A stretch of DNA of 40,195 nucleotides. Source: an uncultured Clostridium sp. Its GTDB lineage: Bacteria; Bacillota; Clostridia; Clostridiales; Clostridiaceae. The position numbers and the translations under genes were made by a program. Shown piece after piece: positions 26,066-34,616 of the stretch. Under the pieces are notes generated by a model. The model saw nothing but the letters and a program-made list of their open reading frames with translations. It did no database searches and was not told where the DNA came from. Each line of letters starts with the position of its first letter. Within the stretch, counting starts at the first letter, position 1. The stretch is taken from positions 1 to 40,195 of the forward strand of contig UQBY01000023.1 in NCBI GenBank assembly GCA_900539375.1, written 5' to 3'.

Positions 26066-26947
26066 TTATACTACTAAGAACTTTCTAAGAGCTAAATAAC
26101 TTGCAAATCCTCCTACTAAAACACCACCAAGTACAAACTTCCATAATAATGATGTAAATATATATGATATAGGAATAAGATTTAATATAATCACTCTTGC
26201 TGCTATAAATGATATTACAAATTTATATAAGAAGTATAATGCAATAACTGATAAAAATGTTCCTATTAATCCTATAAGGATACCTTCAATAATAAAAGGC
26301 CATCTTATAAACCAATCTGTAGCTCCTACAAATTTCATTATTCCAACTTCTTTTCTTCTTGCATATACAGTAAGTTTTGTTGTATTCATTATTAAGAATA
26401 TTGATACTCCTACTAATATTACAAATAATACTGTACCAATAATTTTAGTAAATTTTATTATACTTTGTATAGTATCTATACTTTCTTGTTCATCACTTAC
26501 ACTTTCTACTCCATCTAAATCTTTAACAGCTTCTCTTATTGCAGGAGCATAAGACATATCTTCTAATTTAACTATGTAAGAAGCAGGTAATGGATTTTTT
26601 TCTAAAGTATATCCTTTTAAAATTCCTGCATTATTTTCTTGTAATTTCTTAAAGGCATCTTCTCTTGATTCATATTGAATTTCTTTAACACCTTCTTGAG
26701 CATTTATTTTTACTTGTACTTCCTTCCTATCAATAGGGCTTATATCATCATTTAAATATACTACTAATTCAATTTTATCTTCAAGACCACCAATTGCAAG
26801 ATTTAAGTTTTCAGCAACAAGCGAAAAAGTTCCTAACACTATAAAAGTTACTAAAACAGTAATTATTGTAGCAATACTTATAGTTTTATTTCTTTTAAAA
26901 CTTTTAAACGCATCTCCTATAAAATAATTTACAGTACTAATTTTCAT
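26066..26947 (-). CDS. ftsX: Cell-division ABC transporter permease FtsX
   Basis: Integral membrane partner of FtsE. In Gram-positives FtsEX activates peptidoglycan hydrolases at the cell surface and, in Bacillus, also influences entry into sporulation. The 293 residues have a first helix at about 22-46, an extracellular loop (about 50-170), then three helices (about 172-192, 218-243 and 264-285), with the permease motif ARRKEVGIMKFVGATDWFIRWPF (in two overlapping parts) around 197-219. The ATG lies 11 bases inside the end of ftsE, so translation is coupled. Confidence 0.95.
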   Translation of the reverse strand: MKISTVNYFIGDAFKSFKRNKTISIATIITVLVTFIVLGTFSLVAENLNLAIGGLEDKIELVVYLNDDISPIDRKEVQVKINAQEGVKEIQYESREDAFKKLQENNAGILKGYTLEKNPLPASYIVKLEDMSYAPAIREAVKDLDGVESVSDEQESIDTIQSIIKFTKIIGTVLFVILVGVSIFLIMNTTKLTVYARRKEVGIMKFVGATDWFIRWPFIIEGILIGLIGTFLSVIALYFLYKFVISFIAARVIILNLIPISYIFTSLLWKFVLGGVLVGGFASYLALRKFLVV

Positions 26948-27623
26948 CTTTATACATCCCTCTCTTTTCGTCTCTTATTATTTCTCCACCTTCAATTTCA
27001 AGAACTCTCTTTTTCATGCTATCAACTATTTCTTTAGCATGAGTTGCCATTAATACAGTTGTTCCAGCTTTGTTTATATCATCTAAAAGTTCCATAATTT
27101 CTTTGGCTGTTTTAGGATCTAAGTTTCCTGTAGGTTCATCTGCTATTAATACTGTTGGATTATTTACAATAGCTCTTGCTAATGATACCCTTTGTTGTTC
27201 TCCTCCTGATAATTCATTAGGAAACATTTTATACTTATGAGAAAGTCCTACTAATGATAAAACCATAGGAACTCTTTTTCTTATTTCTTTTGGTGTTGCT
27301 TCAACAACCTTCATAGCAAATGCAACATTTTCATATACACTTAAATTAGGTATTAATCTAAAGTCTTGGAACACCATACCTACTTTTCTTCTAAAGTAAG
27401 GTATTTGTTTTCTTGTTAACTTAGATAAATTTGTTGAACCTACAATAACTTGACCAGTGGTTGGCTCTACTTCTTTTAATAACATCTTTATAAATGTTGA
27501 TTTTCCTGATCCAGAAGGACCAACTAAAAAGACGAATTCTCCCATACCAATTTCTATATTTATATCTGATAAAGCTTTAACATTATTTTCATATATCTTT
27601 GAAACATTTTCAAATTTTATCAT
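26937..27623 (-). CDS. ftsE: Cell-division ATP-binding protein FtsE
   Basis: ABC ATPase that powers FtsX conformational change. Motifs are Walker A GPSGSGKST (about 36), Q-loop VFQDFRLI, signature LSGGEQQRVSLARAI (about 138) and Walker B VLIADEPTGNLDP. I use the ATG at 27623 (228 residues; MIKFENVSKIY), which has AAGGAG nine bases upstream. The ATG at 27644 precedes that ribosome site and would add seven atypical residues. It heads the ftsE-ftsX-ctp-minJ-like run; a TATAAT hexamer at 27711-27716 may be its -10. Confidence 0.96.
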   Translation of the reverse strand: MIKFENVSKIYENNVKALSDINIEIGMGEFVFLVGPSGSGKSTFIKMLLKEVEPTTGQVIVGSTNLSKLTRKQIPYFRRKVGMVFQDFRLIPNLSVYENVAFAMKVVEATPKEIRKRVPMVLSLVGLSHKYKMFPNELSGGEQQRVSLARAIVNNPTVLIADEPTGNLDPKTAKEIMELLDDINKAGTTVLMATHAKEIVDSMKKRVLEIEGGEIIRDEKRGMYKDEN

Positions 27624-27778
27624 TTTAACACTCCTTGCTAACATTTGTACTCTTATATACTAGACAACTGTAACTAATAGATTTCAGCTTTTTTTACTTA
27701 TTCAAAGTTTATTATAACATAATAATACTGTAATTCATAACTATACTACTTTTTTTATGAATTTGTAATATTTTTATC

Positions 27779-28618
27779 TTAAACTAAATTTTTAAAACCC
27801 TGACCTAAAACCTCACTTGCTTCATTTACTGTAATAAATGCTGTTGGGTCTTCAATTTTCATAAATTTTTTTAATTTTATAAACTGTCTTCTATCAACAA
27901 CAGTTAATATAACAGCATTTTCTTTTCCACTATAACCTCCTTTTCCTTTAAATACGGTGCATCCTCTATCTATATCTTTTATTATATATTTAGATACAAT
28001 TTCTTCTTTTTGAGTAAAAATAAATACTTGTTTACATTCGCTAAATCCGTCCAAGAATCTATCTATTAATGTACTTGATAAATAAACTCCTAACAACCCA
28101 AAAAGTCCTAATTCAATTCCAAAAGTAAATATTGCTAAAATTATTATTATTGAATCTACAATTAGAAGTGCTACACCAATATTCATATTTAAATACTCAC
28201 TTAGTAGCTTTGCTATTATACTTGTACCCCCTGTTGAAGCACCTTGATTAAATATAATAACTGCTCCTAATGCTATAATAACACTTCCAAAAATTGTGGC
28301 AAGTACTAAGTTATCTGTTATTGGAACAGGAGTTGTAAACTTTTCTATTATAGACATTGTAATTGATAATCCAAAGGCTGCATATGCACTTTTTACTCCA
28401 AAACTTCCTCCTAAAAATATAAAAGCTAAAATGAATAATACTATATTACATAATGTCATTACAAGGCCTGGGTCTAAATTAAATATTTGCTTTGTTATTA
28501 AAGCAAGACCTGAAACTCCTCCTGAGGCAATAGAATTTGAAAAAAAGAAATATTCAAATGCTATTGCTGTTAATAAAAATCCTATTGTTATTAGTACATA
28601 TTCTTTTAATTTTTTCAT
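27779..28618 (-). CDS. YitT-family membrane protein (second of a tandem pair)
   Basis: The 279 residues form five or so hydrophobic helices over the first 190, then a cytosolic DUF2179 domain (about 200-275) with CTVFKGKGGYSGKENAVIL and the C-terminal VNEASEVLGQGF. YitT proteins are widespread in Firmicutes but their substrate or role is not established. The gene starts 10 bases after its neighbour, with AAGGAGAAA as ribosome site. The two proteins align along their whole length, a clear tandem duplication. Confidence 0.88.
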   Translation of the reverse strand: MKKLKEYVLITIGFLLTAIAFEYFFFSNSIASGGVSGLALITKQIFNLDPGLVMTLCNIVLFILAFIFLGGSFGVKSAYAAFGLSITMSIIEKFTTPVPITDNLVLATIFGSVIIALGAVIIFNQGASTGGTSIIAKLLSEYLNMNIGVALLIVDSIIIILAIFTFGIELGLFGLLGVYLSSTLIDRFLDGFSECKQVFIFTQKEEIVSKYIIKDIDRGCTVFKGKGGYSGKENAVILTVVDRRQFIKLKKFMKIEDPTAFITVNEASEVLGQGFKNLV

Positions 28619-28628
28619 TTGTTTCTCC

Positions 28629-29477
28629 TTATTCTATATCCATAAATCCTTCTCCCCTAACTTCATAAGATTCTCTTACACTTATAAAAGCTTTAGGGTC
28701 TTTTTCTTTTATAAAGGATTTTAATTTTATAAACTCTTTTCTTTCAAGTACTGTATATATTACATTTATATCTTCTTTTGTATAAACTCCTACTCCTTTT
28801 AAGTAAGTACATCCTCTAATAAGCTCTTCTAATATAAAATTACTTATTTCATCTACTTTAGAACTTATTATTAATATTTCTTTTTTAGTATTAAATCCAT
28901 CAATAAATCTATCTATTGCAATTCCTAATCCAATTACACTTAACATAGAATAAAATCCTAAGTCTAATCCAAAAGTAATTGCTGCTAAAAAAGTTATAAA
29001 AAAATCTATAATCAAAAGTGCTTTTCCTATATCTATATGAAAAAACTTATTTAAAATTTTAGCAAGAATATCAGTTCCTCCAGTTGAAGAATTGTTGTTA
29101 AAAACCATAGCCATTCCTATAGCAGAAATAAGAGTTCCAAATATAGTTGCAATTATTAAATCTTTAGTTAAAGGATATGGATTAAAAAATCTTTCAATAA
29201 TCCACATTATTATTGATAAACCAACAGTTGCAAATAAGGTTTTTCCACCAAAGTTTCCTCCTATAAAAATGAAAGCCAATACAAATAAAGCCATATTTAC
29301 TATAAAAGTGATTAAACTTACATTTATGCTTGGTATAAACTTATTTATTACAATAGCTAATCCAGTTATACCTCCTGCTGCTAAGTTATTTGGGGCAAAA
29401 AAATATTCGACTGATATTGCCACTAAAATTATTCCTATAGTTATAAGGAAATATTCTTTTATTGTTCTTTTGTTCAT
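28629..29477 (-). CDS. YitT-family membrane protein (first of a tandem pair)
   Basis: Paralogue of the next gene, with the same layout: hydrophobic N-terminal region with GGITGLAIVINK and STGGTDILAKIL signatures, then a DUF2179 domain (RGCTYLKGVGVYTKEDIN; EVRGEGFMDIE). The ATG at 29477 (282 residues) lies downstream of GAGGA. A GTG at 29489 overlaps that site and is less likely. It follows the transketolase terminator, so it probably has its own promoter. Function unknown; a transport or signalling role is only a guess. Confidence 0.87.
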   Translation of the reverse strand: MNKRTIKEYFLITIGIILVAISVEYFFAPNNLAAGGITGLAIVINKFIPSINVSLITFIVNMALFVLAFIFIGGNFGGKTLFATVGLSIIMWIIERFFNPYPLTKDLIIATIFGTLISAIGMAMVFNNNSSTGGTDILAKILNKFFHIDIGKALLIIDFFITFLAAITFGLDLGFYSMLSVIGLGIAIDRFIDGFNTKKEILIISSKVDEISNFILEELIRGCTYLKGVGVYTKEDINVIYTVLERKEFIKLKSFIKEKDPKAFISVRESYEVRGEGFMDIE

Positions 29478-29550
29478 ATTTCTTAACACATCCTCAAATA
29501 TTTGTACTCATGCTTATATTTCCTCAATTAAGCATAAAATATCCAAAAAT

Positions 29551-29584
29551 AAAAAAATAGGAGATGTATATTTATCATCCCCTA
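29551..29584 (-). terminator. Terminator downstream of the transketolase genes
   Basis: Minus-strand arms TAGGGGATG and CATCTCCTA (one G-U pair) around a 9-base loop, followed by seven T. The G-U pair becomes an A-C mismatch on the plus strand, so the element is built for minus-strand transcription coming from the transketolase genes. Confidence 0.85.
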
Positions 29585-29617
29585 CTTTTATTAAGAAATT
29601 TTATTGAAATTTTTATA

Positions 29618-30559
29618 TTACTTTAACTTTATTGCTTCTTTAACATTTTTAACTATGTTTTCAGCAGTTAAACCATAACGTACTAATAATTCATTAGGTT
29701 TTCCACTTTCACCAAAGCAATCATTAATACCTACTTTTTTAACTATAACCGGGCAATTTTCTGTAACAACTTCTGCAACAGCTGAACCTAAACCACCTAT
29801 TATACTATGTTCTTCTGCAGTAACAATAGCTTTTGTTTCTTTTGCTGCTTTTATTATTATTTCTTCATCTATTGGCTTTATTGTATGAATATTTATTACT
29901 CTTACATTTATTCCTTCTTCTGCTAAAGTATTTTTAGCTTCTAATGCAGCTTCAACCATAATTCCTGTAGCTATTATAGTTGCATCAGTACCTTCTGCTA
30001 AAGTTACTCCTTTTCCTAATTGGAATTTGTATGTAGCCTCATCATTAACATTTGCTACAGCCATTCTTCCAAGTCTTACATAACAAGGTCCATTAATTTC
30101 TGAAATAGCCTTTATTACTTGTTCAGTTTCTATAGCATCTGATGGATTTATAACAGTCATATTTGGAATACTTCTCATTAAAGAAATATCTTCTACTGAT
30201 TGGTGAGTTGCCCCATCTTCTCCAACAGTTAATCCAGCATGAGTTGCACAAATTTTCACATTAAGATTTGGATAACAAATTGAATTTCTAATTTGCTCAA
30301 AAGCTCTTCCAGCTGCAAACATAGCAAATGTACTTACATATGGAATTTTTCCACAAGTTGACATACCAGCTGCTACACCCATCATATTAGCTTCTGCTAT
30401 TCCCATGTTAAAGAATCTTTCTGGAGCTACAGCCTTAAAATCTGCTGTTTTTGTTGATTTTGAAAGGTCTGCATCTAAAACTACTACATTTTTATTAGTT
30501 GTTGCTAATTTTGATAATGCCTTTCCATAAGCTTCTCTAGTTGCTATTTTCTTACTCAT
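29618..30559 (-). CDS. Transketolase, C-terminal (pyrimidine-binding) subunit
   Basis: Second half of a split transketolase. The 313 residues cover the pyrimidine domain with the catalytic Glu region FNMGIAEANMMGVAAGM (about 49-65), THAGLTVGEDGATHQSVED (about 107) and a C-terminal transketolase domain (EEHSIIGGLGSAVAE). With its partner it transfers two-carbon ketol units in the non-oxidative pentose phosphate pathway. Its ATG overlaps the partner's TAA by one base (TAATG), giving equal, coupled synthesis. Split transketolases are common in anaerobic Firmicutes, so this is not a broken gene. Confidence 0.94.
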   Translation of the reverse strand: MSKKIATREAYGKALSKLATTNKNVVVLDADLSKSTKTADFKAVAPERFFNMGIAEANMMGVAAGMSTCGKIPYVSTFAMFAAGRAFEQIRNSICYPNLNVKICATHAGLTVGEDGATHQSVEDISLMRSIPNMTVINPSDAIETEQVIKAISEINGPCYVRLGRMAVANVNDEATYKFQLGKGVTLAEGTDATIIATGIMVEAALEAKNTLAEEGINVRVINIHTIKPIDEEIIIKAAKETKAIVTAEEHSIIGGLGSAVAEVVTENCPVIVKKVGINDCFGESGKPNELLVRYGLTAENIVKNVKEAIKLK

Positions 30560-31383
30560 TATTTATCTCCTCCTAATTCTTTAAGTGCAATTTCACATTG
30601 TTCCTTGTTTGGAGCAGTTCCATGCCATGATGCTTCATTTTCCATAAATGATACACCTTTACCTTTTACAGTGTTGCAAATTATTGCTGTTGGCTGACCT
30701 TTATGATTTTTAGCCTTTTCTATAGCATCTAAAATCTCATCATAATTATGTCCATCTATTACTAGAACATTCCAACCAAAAGCTTCAAATTTTTTGTCTA
30801 TAGGTGAAGGATTCATAACCTTTGTAATTTCACCATCAATTTGTAATCCGTTAAAATCTACAAATGCTGTTAAATTATCTAATTTATAATGAGCAGCACA
30901 CATACTTGCTTCCCAAACTTGACCTTCTTCTAATTCTCCATCTCCTAAAAGAGCATATACTCTATAAGATTTATTATCAGCTTTTCCAGCTAAAGCCATA
31001 CCTACTGCTGCTGATATTCCTTGCCCTAATGATCCAGTTGACATATCTATTCCTGGTAAATCATTCATATTAGGATGTCCTTGTAGTCTTGAGCCAGTTT
31101 TTCTTAATGTTAATAATTCCTTTGGATCAAAAAATCCTCTTCTTGCTAATGCACTGTATAAAACTGGTGCTGCATGACCCTTTGATAATACAAATCTATC
31201 TCTGTTTTCATCCTTTGGATTATTAGGATCAATATTTAACTCAGAAAAAAATAAAGTTGTAACAATATCTGTTGCAGATAATGATCCACCTGGATGACCT
31301 GATGCTGACTCTGTTAACATTTGAACTATATCTTTTCTAATTTGTTTAGAAATTTCAACTAACTCTTCCTTATTCTTTTTCAT
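30559..31383 (-). CDS. Transketolase, N-terminal (thiamine diphosphate-binding) subunit
   Basis: The 274 residues form the diphosphate-binding half. They include SGHPGGSLSATD (about 29), SKGHAAPVLYSAL, STGSLGQGISAAVGMALA (about 115) and the ThDP/Mg motif that runs from GDGELEEGQVWEA to DFNGLQ (about 147-180). The ATG has TAGGAGG at ideal distance. It works as a heteromer with the protein from the overlapping downstream gene. An upstream TATAAT-like hexamer near 31400 may belong to its promoter, but no good -35 stands out. Confidence 0.94.
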   Translation of the reverse strand: MKKNKEELVEISKQIRKDIVQMLTESASGHPGGSLSATDIVTTLFFSELNIDPNNPKDENRDRFVLSKGHAAPVLYSALARRGFFDPKELLTLRKTGSRLQGHPNMNDLPGIDMSTGSLGQGISAAVGMALAGKADNKSYRVYALLGDGELEEGQVWEASMCAAHYKLDNLTAFVDFNGLQIDGEITKVMNPSPIDKKFEAFGWNVLVIDGHNYDEILDAIEKAKNHKGQPTAIICNTVKGKGVSFMENEASWHGTAPNKEQCEIALKELGGDK

Positions 31384-31507
31384 TATGTATCCTCCTAAAA
31401 AATATTATAGACTATAATTTTTACTAATTTGCATTAGTATTTTAACATATCTTATGGCTTATGTGTTAGTATTTTATAAAAAAGCCAAAATAAATATGAA
31501 ACTCATT

Positions 31508-31538
31508 AAAAAATCGAGATGAATTTTACATCTCGATT
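31508..31538 (-). terminator. Terminator of mazEF
   Basis: Perfect 10-bp arms AATCGAGATG and CATCTCGATT with a 7-base loop (31512-31538), followed on the minus strand by TTTTTTAA. It begins about 18 bases beyond the mazF stop. Confidence 0.85.
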
Positions 31539-31555
31539 ATATTTTTATAATCCCT

Positions 31556-31906
31556 TTATAAGCTTAAGCTAATCAATAATGCATTATTAACTTTTTTCAT
31601 ATCAACATCTGTCATATGTCCAATTTTTTCTTTTAATCTTCTTTTATCTAATGTTCTTATTTGTTCAAGAAGAACAACAGAATCTCTATTTAGTCCATAT
31701 TCCTCTGAAGATATTTCTACATGAGTTGGTAACTTTGCCTTATTTATTTGAGATGTTATAGCAGCAACAATAACTGTTGGACTATATTTATTCCCAATAT
31801 CATTTTGTATTATGATTACAGGTCTAATTCCACCTTGCTCTGAGCCTATAACCGGACTTAAATCTGCGTAAAAAATATCGCCTCTTTTTACTACCATTGT
31901 TGTCAT
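31556..31906 (-). CDS. mazF: MazF/NdoA-type mRNA interferase toxin
   Basis: Sequence-specific endoribonuclease of a type II toxin-antitoxin pair. It closely follows the Gram-positive MazF pattern: VVKRGDIFYADLSPVIGSEQ with the PemK-fold loop GGIRPVIIIQNDIGN, then SPTVIVAAITSQINKAKLPT, RDSVVLLEQIRTLDKRRL and a final helix. Bacillus and clostridial relatives cut at UACAU; the same specificity is inferred here. I take the ATG at 31906 (116 residues), about nine bases after GGAGAG inside the end of mazE. The ATG at 31897 (MVVKRGD) is the alternative and matches the usual start. It is co-transcribed with mazE and ends at the terminator at 31508-31538. Confidence 0.95.
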   Translation of the reverse strand: MTTMVVKRGDIFYADLSPVIGSEQGGIRPVIIIQNDIGNKYSPTVIVAAITSQINKAKLPTHVEISSEEYGLNRDSVVLLEQIRTLDKRRLKEKIGHMTDVDMKKVNNALLISLSL

Positions 31907-31914
31907 TTGATAAA

Positions 31915-32145
31915 TCACTCTCCGCAAAGCCATGTTTCATATATATCAACATCAATAAATCCACATCCATCATATTCATGGGCAATTGCTAAATTTAATT
32001 TTCCCATTTCTATATAACCTTTTTTCATTTTTTCAAATTCTATAGCTCCTTCACTATATAAATCACTATATAATATACTATTAGATAAATTCTCATTTGT
32101 TTCTATGTTTTTTAGTATTTTTTTATTGTTTAATGACCTTGACAT
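31915..32145 (-). CDS. mazE: MazE-type antitoxin with a divergent N-terminus
   Basis: The 76-residue partner of MazF. The segment KMKKGYIEMGKLNLAIAHE matches the toxin-wrapping helix of Bacillus MazE (NdoAI), and the acidic tail ends WLCGE. The N-terminal part should be a ribbon-helix-helix DNA-binding domain, but the usual KISLPENL-like strand is not recognisable (SRSLNNKKILKNIETNENLS instead). I use the ATG at 32145, eight bases after AAGGAG; a GTG three codons earlier lies inside that site. The mazF ribosome site is inside the end of this gene, so translation is coupled. It is the promoter-proximal gene. Confidence 0.85.
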   Translation of the reverse strand: MSRSLNNKKILKNIETNENLSNSILYSDLYSEGAIEFEKMKKGYIEMGKLNLAIAHEYDGCGFIDVDIYETWLCGE

Positions 32146-32201
32146 AATTCTCACTCCTTCTGGTAGTAAAAAAATTTATGTTTATAATAACAACTAAATA
32201 C

Positions 32202-32231
32202 ATTATATTTCAAATTGTATCATAATGTCAA
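32202..32231 (-). promoter_or_regulatory. Consensus SigA promoter of mazEF
   Basis: Minus-strand TTGACA (32226-32231), an 18-base spacer, then TATAAT (32202-32207): both hexamers are perfect. The predicted start is near 32195, giving a leader of about 50 bases before mazE. This makes mazEF a unit independent of the upstream acpS-nnrD cluster. Confidence 0.8.
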
Positions 32232-32292
32232 AGTATTAAACTATTAATTATTTAAGTCTTTTCTTTTATATAAAAAATTTCTATGTTTTTTG

Positions 32293-32384
32293 ATGTACAT
32301 TAAATTAATTATCTATGTACATACATTAAGTAATTTGTGTACATTTATCTAGCTTATTTTTATCTATTGCTTATGTATATACAT
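32293..32384. repeat. Phased ATGTACAT palindrome array upstream of mazEF
   Basis: ATGTACAT occurs at 32293-32300 and 32315-32322, and GTGTACAT at 32337-32344, each exactly 22 bp from the previous one (two helical turns). A related palindrome, ATGTATATACAT, lies at 32373-32384. All are upstream of the mazEF -35 box and downstream of the preceding gene's stop, in a 291-bp gap with no gene. This looks like a multi-site operator for a dimeric DNA-binding protein; the protein is unknown. Confidence 0.6.
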
Positions 32385-32436
32385 ATAATCTAAATAATTG
32401 TGAATTTTGTTGATTACTTTAATGGCTATTTATTTT

Positions 32437-33057
32437 TTAAAATAAATTTTTATCTAATTCTTTCAATTTTTCAAAGCTTCTATATGTTATTCTTATTCTC
32501 TCTTCATCTTTTACATCATAAATTTGGGTCATTACTGGAACTTGATTTTCTTTATCTAAGTATATAAAAGCATAATCCATATGTTGATTTTCAAATGGAA
32601 GTTTAACAATTACTTTTAAATAACTCTTATCTCCCCATTCTTCTTCACCTTCTTCAATAGTTAATATTTCATTTGATAATATATTGTTTATAGATGCTAA
32701 AGGATAAACTTCATCTATTCCTTCATCAACTTCATATTTGTTTTCCTTTTCTTCTATTGAAATATAACCATTTTTATAAACTTTTACCCTACCTTCCTCA
32801 AATTCAATTCTTAATCCAAGCTTTTTATAATATAATAATCTTACATTTTCAGAATACTCATTTTTAGAATTTTTTATAATGTACTCTATTTTGGACTTAT
32901 ATATTGGTATATCTTTTATTTTTTCTATAACTTCTTCATTTGTTAGTACATAGCTATGTCTAAAAAATATAATTACTATGGAAAGCAAGAGAAGAATTGT
33001 AAATAAAGTTAAAATTATCCATTTGCTAGCGTGACTAACTATTTTTTTTTCCTTCAT
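32437..33057 (-). CDS. Membrane-anchored GerS/YdcC-like protein
   Basis: The 206 residues start with a basic stretch and one strong transmembrane helix (about 13-32), then a soluble, charged domain presumably outside the cell, with LRIEFEEGRVKVYKNGYIS and a closing IRITYRSFEKLKEL. No lipobox Cys follows the helix, unlike true GerS or YdcC lipoproteins, so it would be a helix-anchored protein. Placement after acpS-nnrD and before mazEF is the position of ydcC in Bacillus and of GerS-like (LolA-fold) proteins in clostridia, which affect spore cortex or germination. That relationship rests mainly on position and general shape. The ATG follows TTGGAGG. Confidence 0.55.
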   Translation of the reverse strand: MKEKKIVSHASKWIILTLFTILLLLSIVIIFFRHSYVLTNEEVIEKIKDIPIYKSKIEYIIKNSKNEYSENVRLLYYKKLGLRIEFEEGRVKVYKNGYISIEEKENKYEVDEGIDEVYPLASINNILSNEILTIEEGEEEWGDKSYLKVIVKLPFENQHMDYAFIYLDKENQVPVMTQIYDVKDEERIRITYRSFEKLKELDKNLF

Positions 33058-33119
33058 ATTTCCTCCAAGGTTAGTTATATATTAAGTAATATTAATATAT
33101 TTAAGGAAATATTCTAATT

Positions 33120-34616
33120 CTAGTTTAAATCTTCCATAATTGATGGAATTGCTTCAATTATGTCCCTTGAATTAACTGAAAATCTTGTTTTTCCTAATTT
33201 ATCACCAGATTTTCCATGAATATATGCTCCTAAAATAGCACTATTAAACAAATTCTTACTTTGTCCAACCAATGAACCTATTATTCCTGAAAGACAATCT
33301 CCCATTCCGCCAGATGCCATTTTGCTAGTTCCAGTGGTATTAATAATAGTTTTTTCTCCATTTGTAATAACAGTATTATAACCTTTTAAAAGTACTATTA
33401 CCCCATTTTCTTTTGCATACTCTCTACTTATTTCAATTCTATTATTTTCAACATCACTTATAGACTTTTTAACTAGTCTTGCCATTTCTCCTGGATGAGG
33501 AGTAAAGATAGCCCTTCCTTTTAAAGATTTTAATAGTTCTTCTTTTCTAGAAATGATATTTAAAGCATCTGCATCTGCTACAACATAACAATTACTTTCT
33601 TTAATACATTTTTGTAACATGTTTACATTTTCATTATTTTGACTAAGACCAGGACCACATATTAATACATCTATATTTTTTAACAACTTCTCTATTTTTT
33701 CAGTTTCACTATACCTTAGTGTCATTTGCTCTATTAATCTAGTGGAAAAAATATTTTGTAATTCATCCTCTATAAGCAAAGTTACTAACCCTGATCCTGT
33801 TCTTGCAGTAGATTCAGCTACTATATAAGCTGCGCCTGTAAACCCTTTACTTCCAGCTAATATTAATACTTTTCCATAATCTCCTTTGTGTCCTACTATA
33901 TCTCTTTTAGGAATAATATTTTTATAATCTTCTTCTTCTAATAGATATATATTTTCATTATTTTTTTCTTTTACAAAATCCGGTATTCCTATTTTTATTG
34001 TTTTTATTTTTCCTAAATATTTTTGTGCTTCAGTAGAAAAAAATCCTTTTTTATAAACTTCAATACTATAAGTTTCTTTTGCAATTACTGATATTTTAAG
34101 AGCCTTGCCCATATTACAATCTAATCCTGATGGCACATCAATAGATATTGTATATTTAGAAAATTTATTTATCATTTGTATAGTATTATAGTACAATCCT
34201 TCTATATTTCTACTAATTCCTACCCCAAATATAGAATCTATTATTATATCAGACTTTTCTAACTCTAGTTCTAAATCTTTATTAAACATATCCTCATTTA
34301 AAATAACTATTTTTCCTCCAAGATTTTTGAAAATATTATAGTTAATTTTAAATTCTTTACTTCCTTTTTCAACATTTCCTACAATAAATATTTTTACGTT
34401 TTTATTAGACAATAATAATTTTCTTCCTAGAGCTAATCCATCTCCTCCATTATTTCCTATTCCACAGAAAATAATAAAATTCTTTCCTTTATGTACAACT
34501 TCGTTTAAAATTCCCTCAGCTGCATTTTCCATTAGTACTATACTAGGTATCCCAACTTTTTCTATTGTTTGTTTGTCAATTTCTTTAGTTCCTTCCATAG
34601 AAAATACTTGCTTCAT
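33120..34616 (-). CDS. nnrD: Bifunctional NAD(P)HX epimerase / ADP-dependent dehydratase
   Basis: Repairs hydrated NADH and NADPH. The N-terminal YjeF_N epimerase half (about 1-210) has PSIVLMENAAEGI and FCGIGNNGGDGLALGR. The C-terminal ribokinase-like dehydratase half (about 220-498) has GHKGDYGKVLILAGS, TARTGSGLVTL, FTPHPGEMARL and GTSKMASGGMGDCLSG. At 498 residues it is a typical full-length fusion. Its ATG overlaps the acpS TAA by one base, and GAGGAGGAA serves as ribosome site, so acpS and nnrD are translationally coupled as in many Firmicutes. Confidence 0.96.
   Translation of the reverse strand: MKQVFSMEGTKEIDKQTIEKVGIPSIVLMENAAEGILNEVVHKGKNFIIFCGIGNNGGDGLALGRKLLLSNKNVKIFIVGNVEKGSKEFKINYNIFKNLGGKIVILNEDMFNKDLELELEKSDIIIDSIFGVGISRNIEGLYYNTIQMINKFSKYTISIDVPSGLDCNMGKALKISVIAKETYSIEVYKKGFFSTEAQKYLGKIKTIKIGIPDFVKEKNNENIYLLEEEDYKNIIPKRDIVGHKGDYGKVLILAGSKGFTGAAYIVAESTARTGSGLVTLLIEDELQNIFSTRLIEQMTLRYSETEKIEKLLKNIDVLICGPGLSQNNENVNMLQKCIKESNCYVVADADALNIISRKEELLKSLKGRAIFTPHPGEMARLVKKSISDVENNRIEISREYAKENGVIVLLKGYNTVITNGEKTIINTTGTSKMASGGMGDCLSGIIGSLVGQSKNLFNSAILGAYIHGKSGDKLGKTRFSVNSRDIIEAIPSIMEDLN

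Noticed and set aside
29092..29607. Plus-strand 171-codon frame opposite the first yitT gene, and similar long antisense frames such as 24299-24775
   Set aside because: They lie wholly or mostly opposite well-supported genes, have no recognisable family motifs and lack convincing ribosome sites. They are shadows of AT-rich hydrophobic genes.
29618..31383. Transketolase split as a broken gene
   Set aside because: Two-subunit transketolases are normal in many anaerobes. Both halves have their own start and ribosome site and overlap by one base.
32293..32384. UACAU sites as MazF cleavage targets in the mazEF leader
   Set aside because: The TACAT words lie upstream of the consensus mazEF promoter, so they are not in its leader. 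They could only matter in readthrough RNA from the gene upstream.
32293..32384. CRISPR-like array
   Set aside because: The repeats are only 8-12 bp with 14-28-bp spacers, and no cas genes are present.
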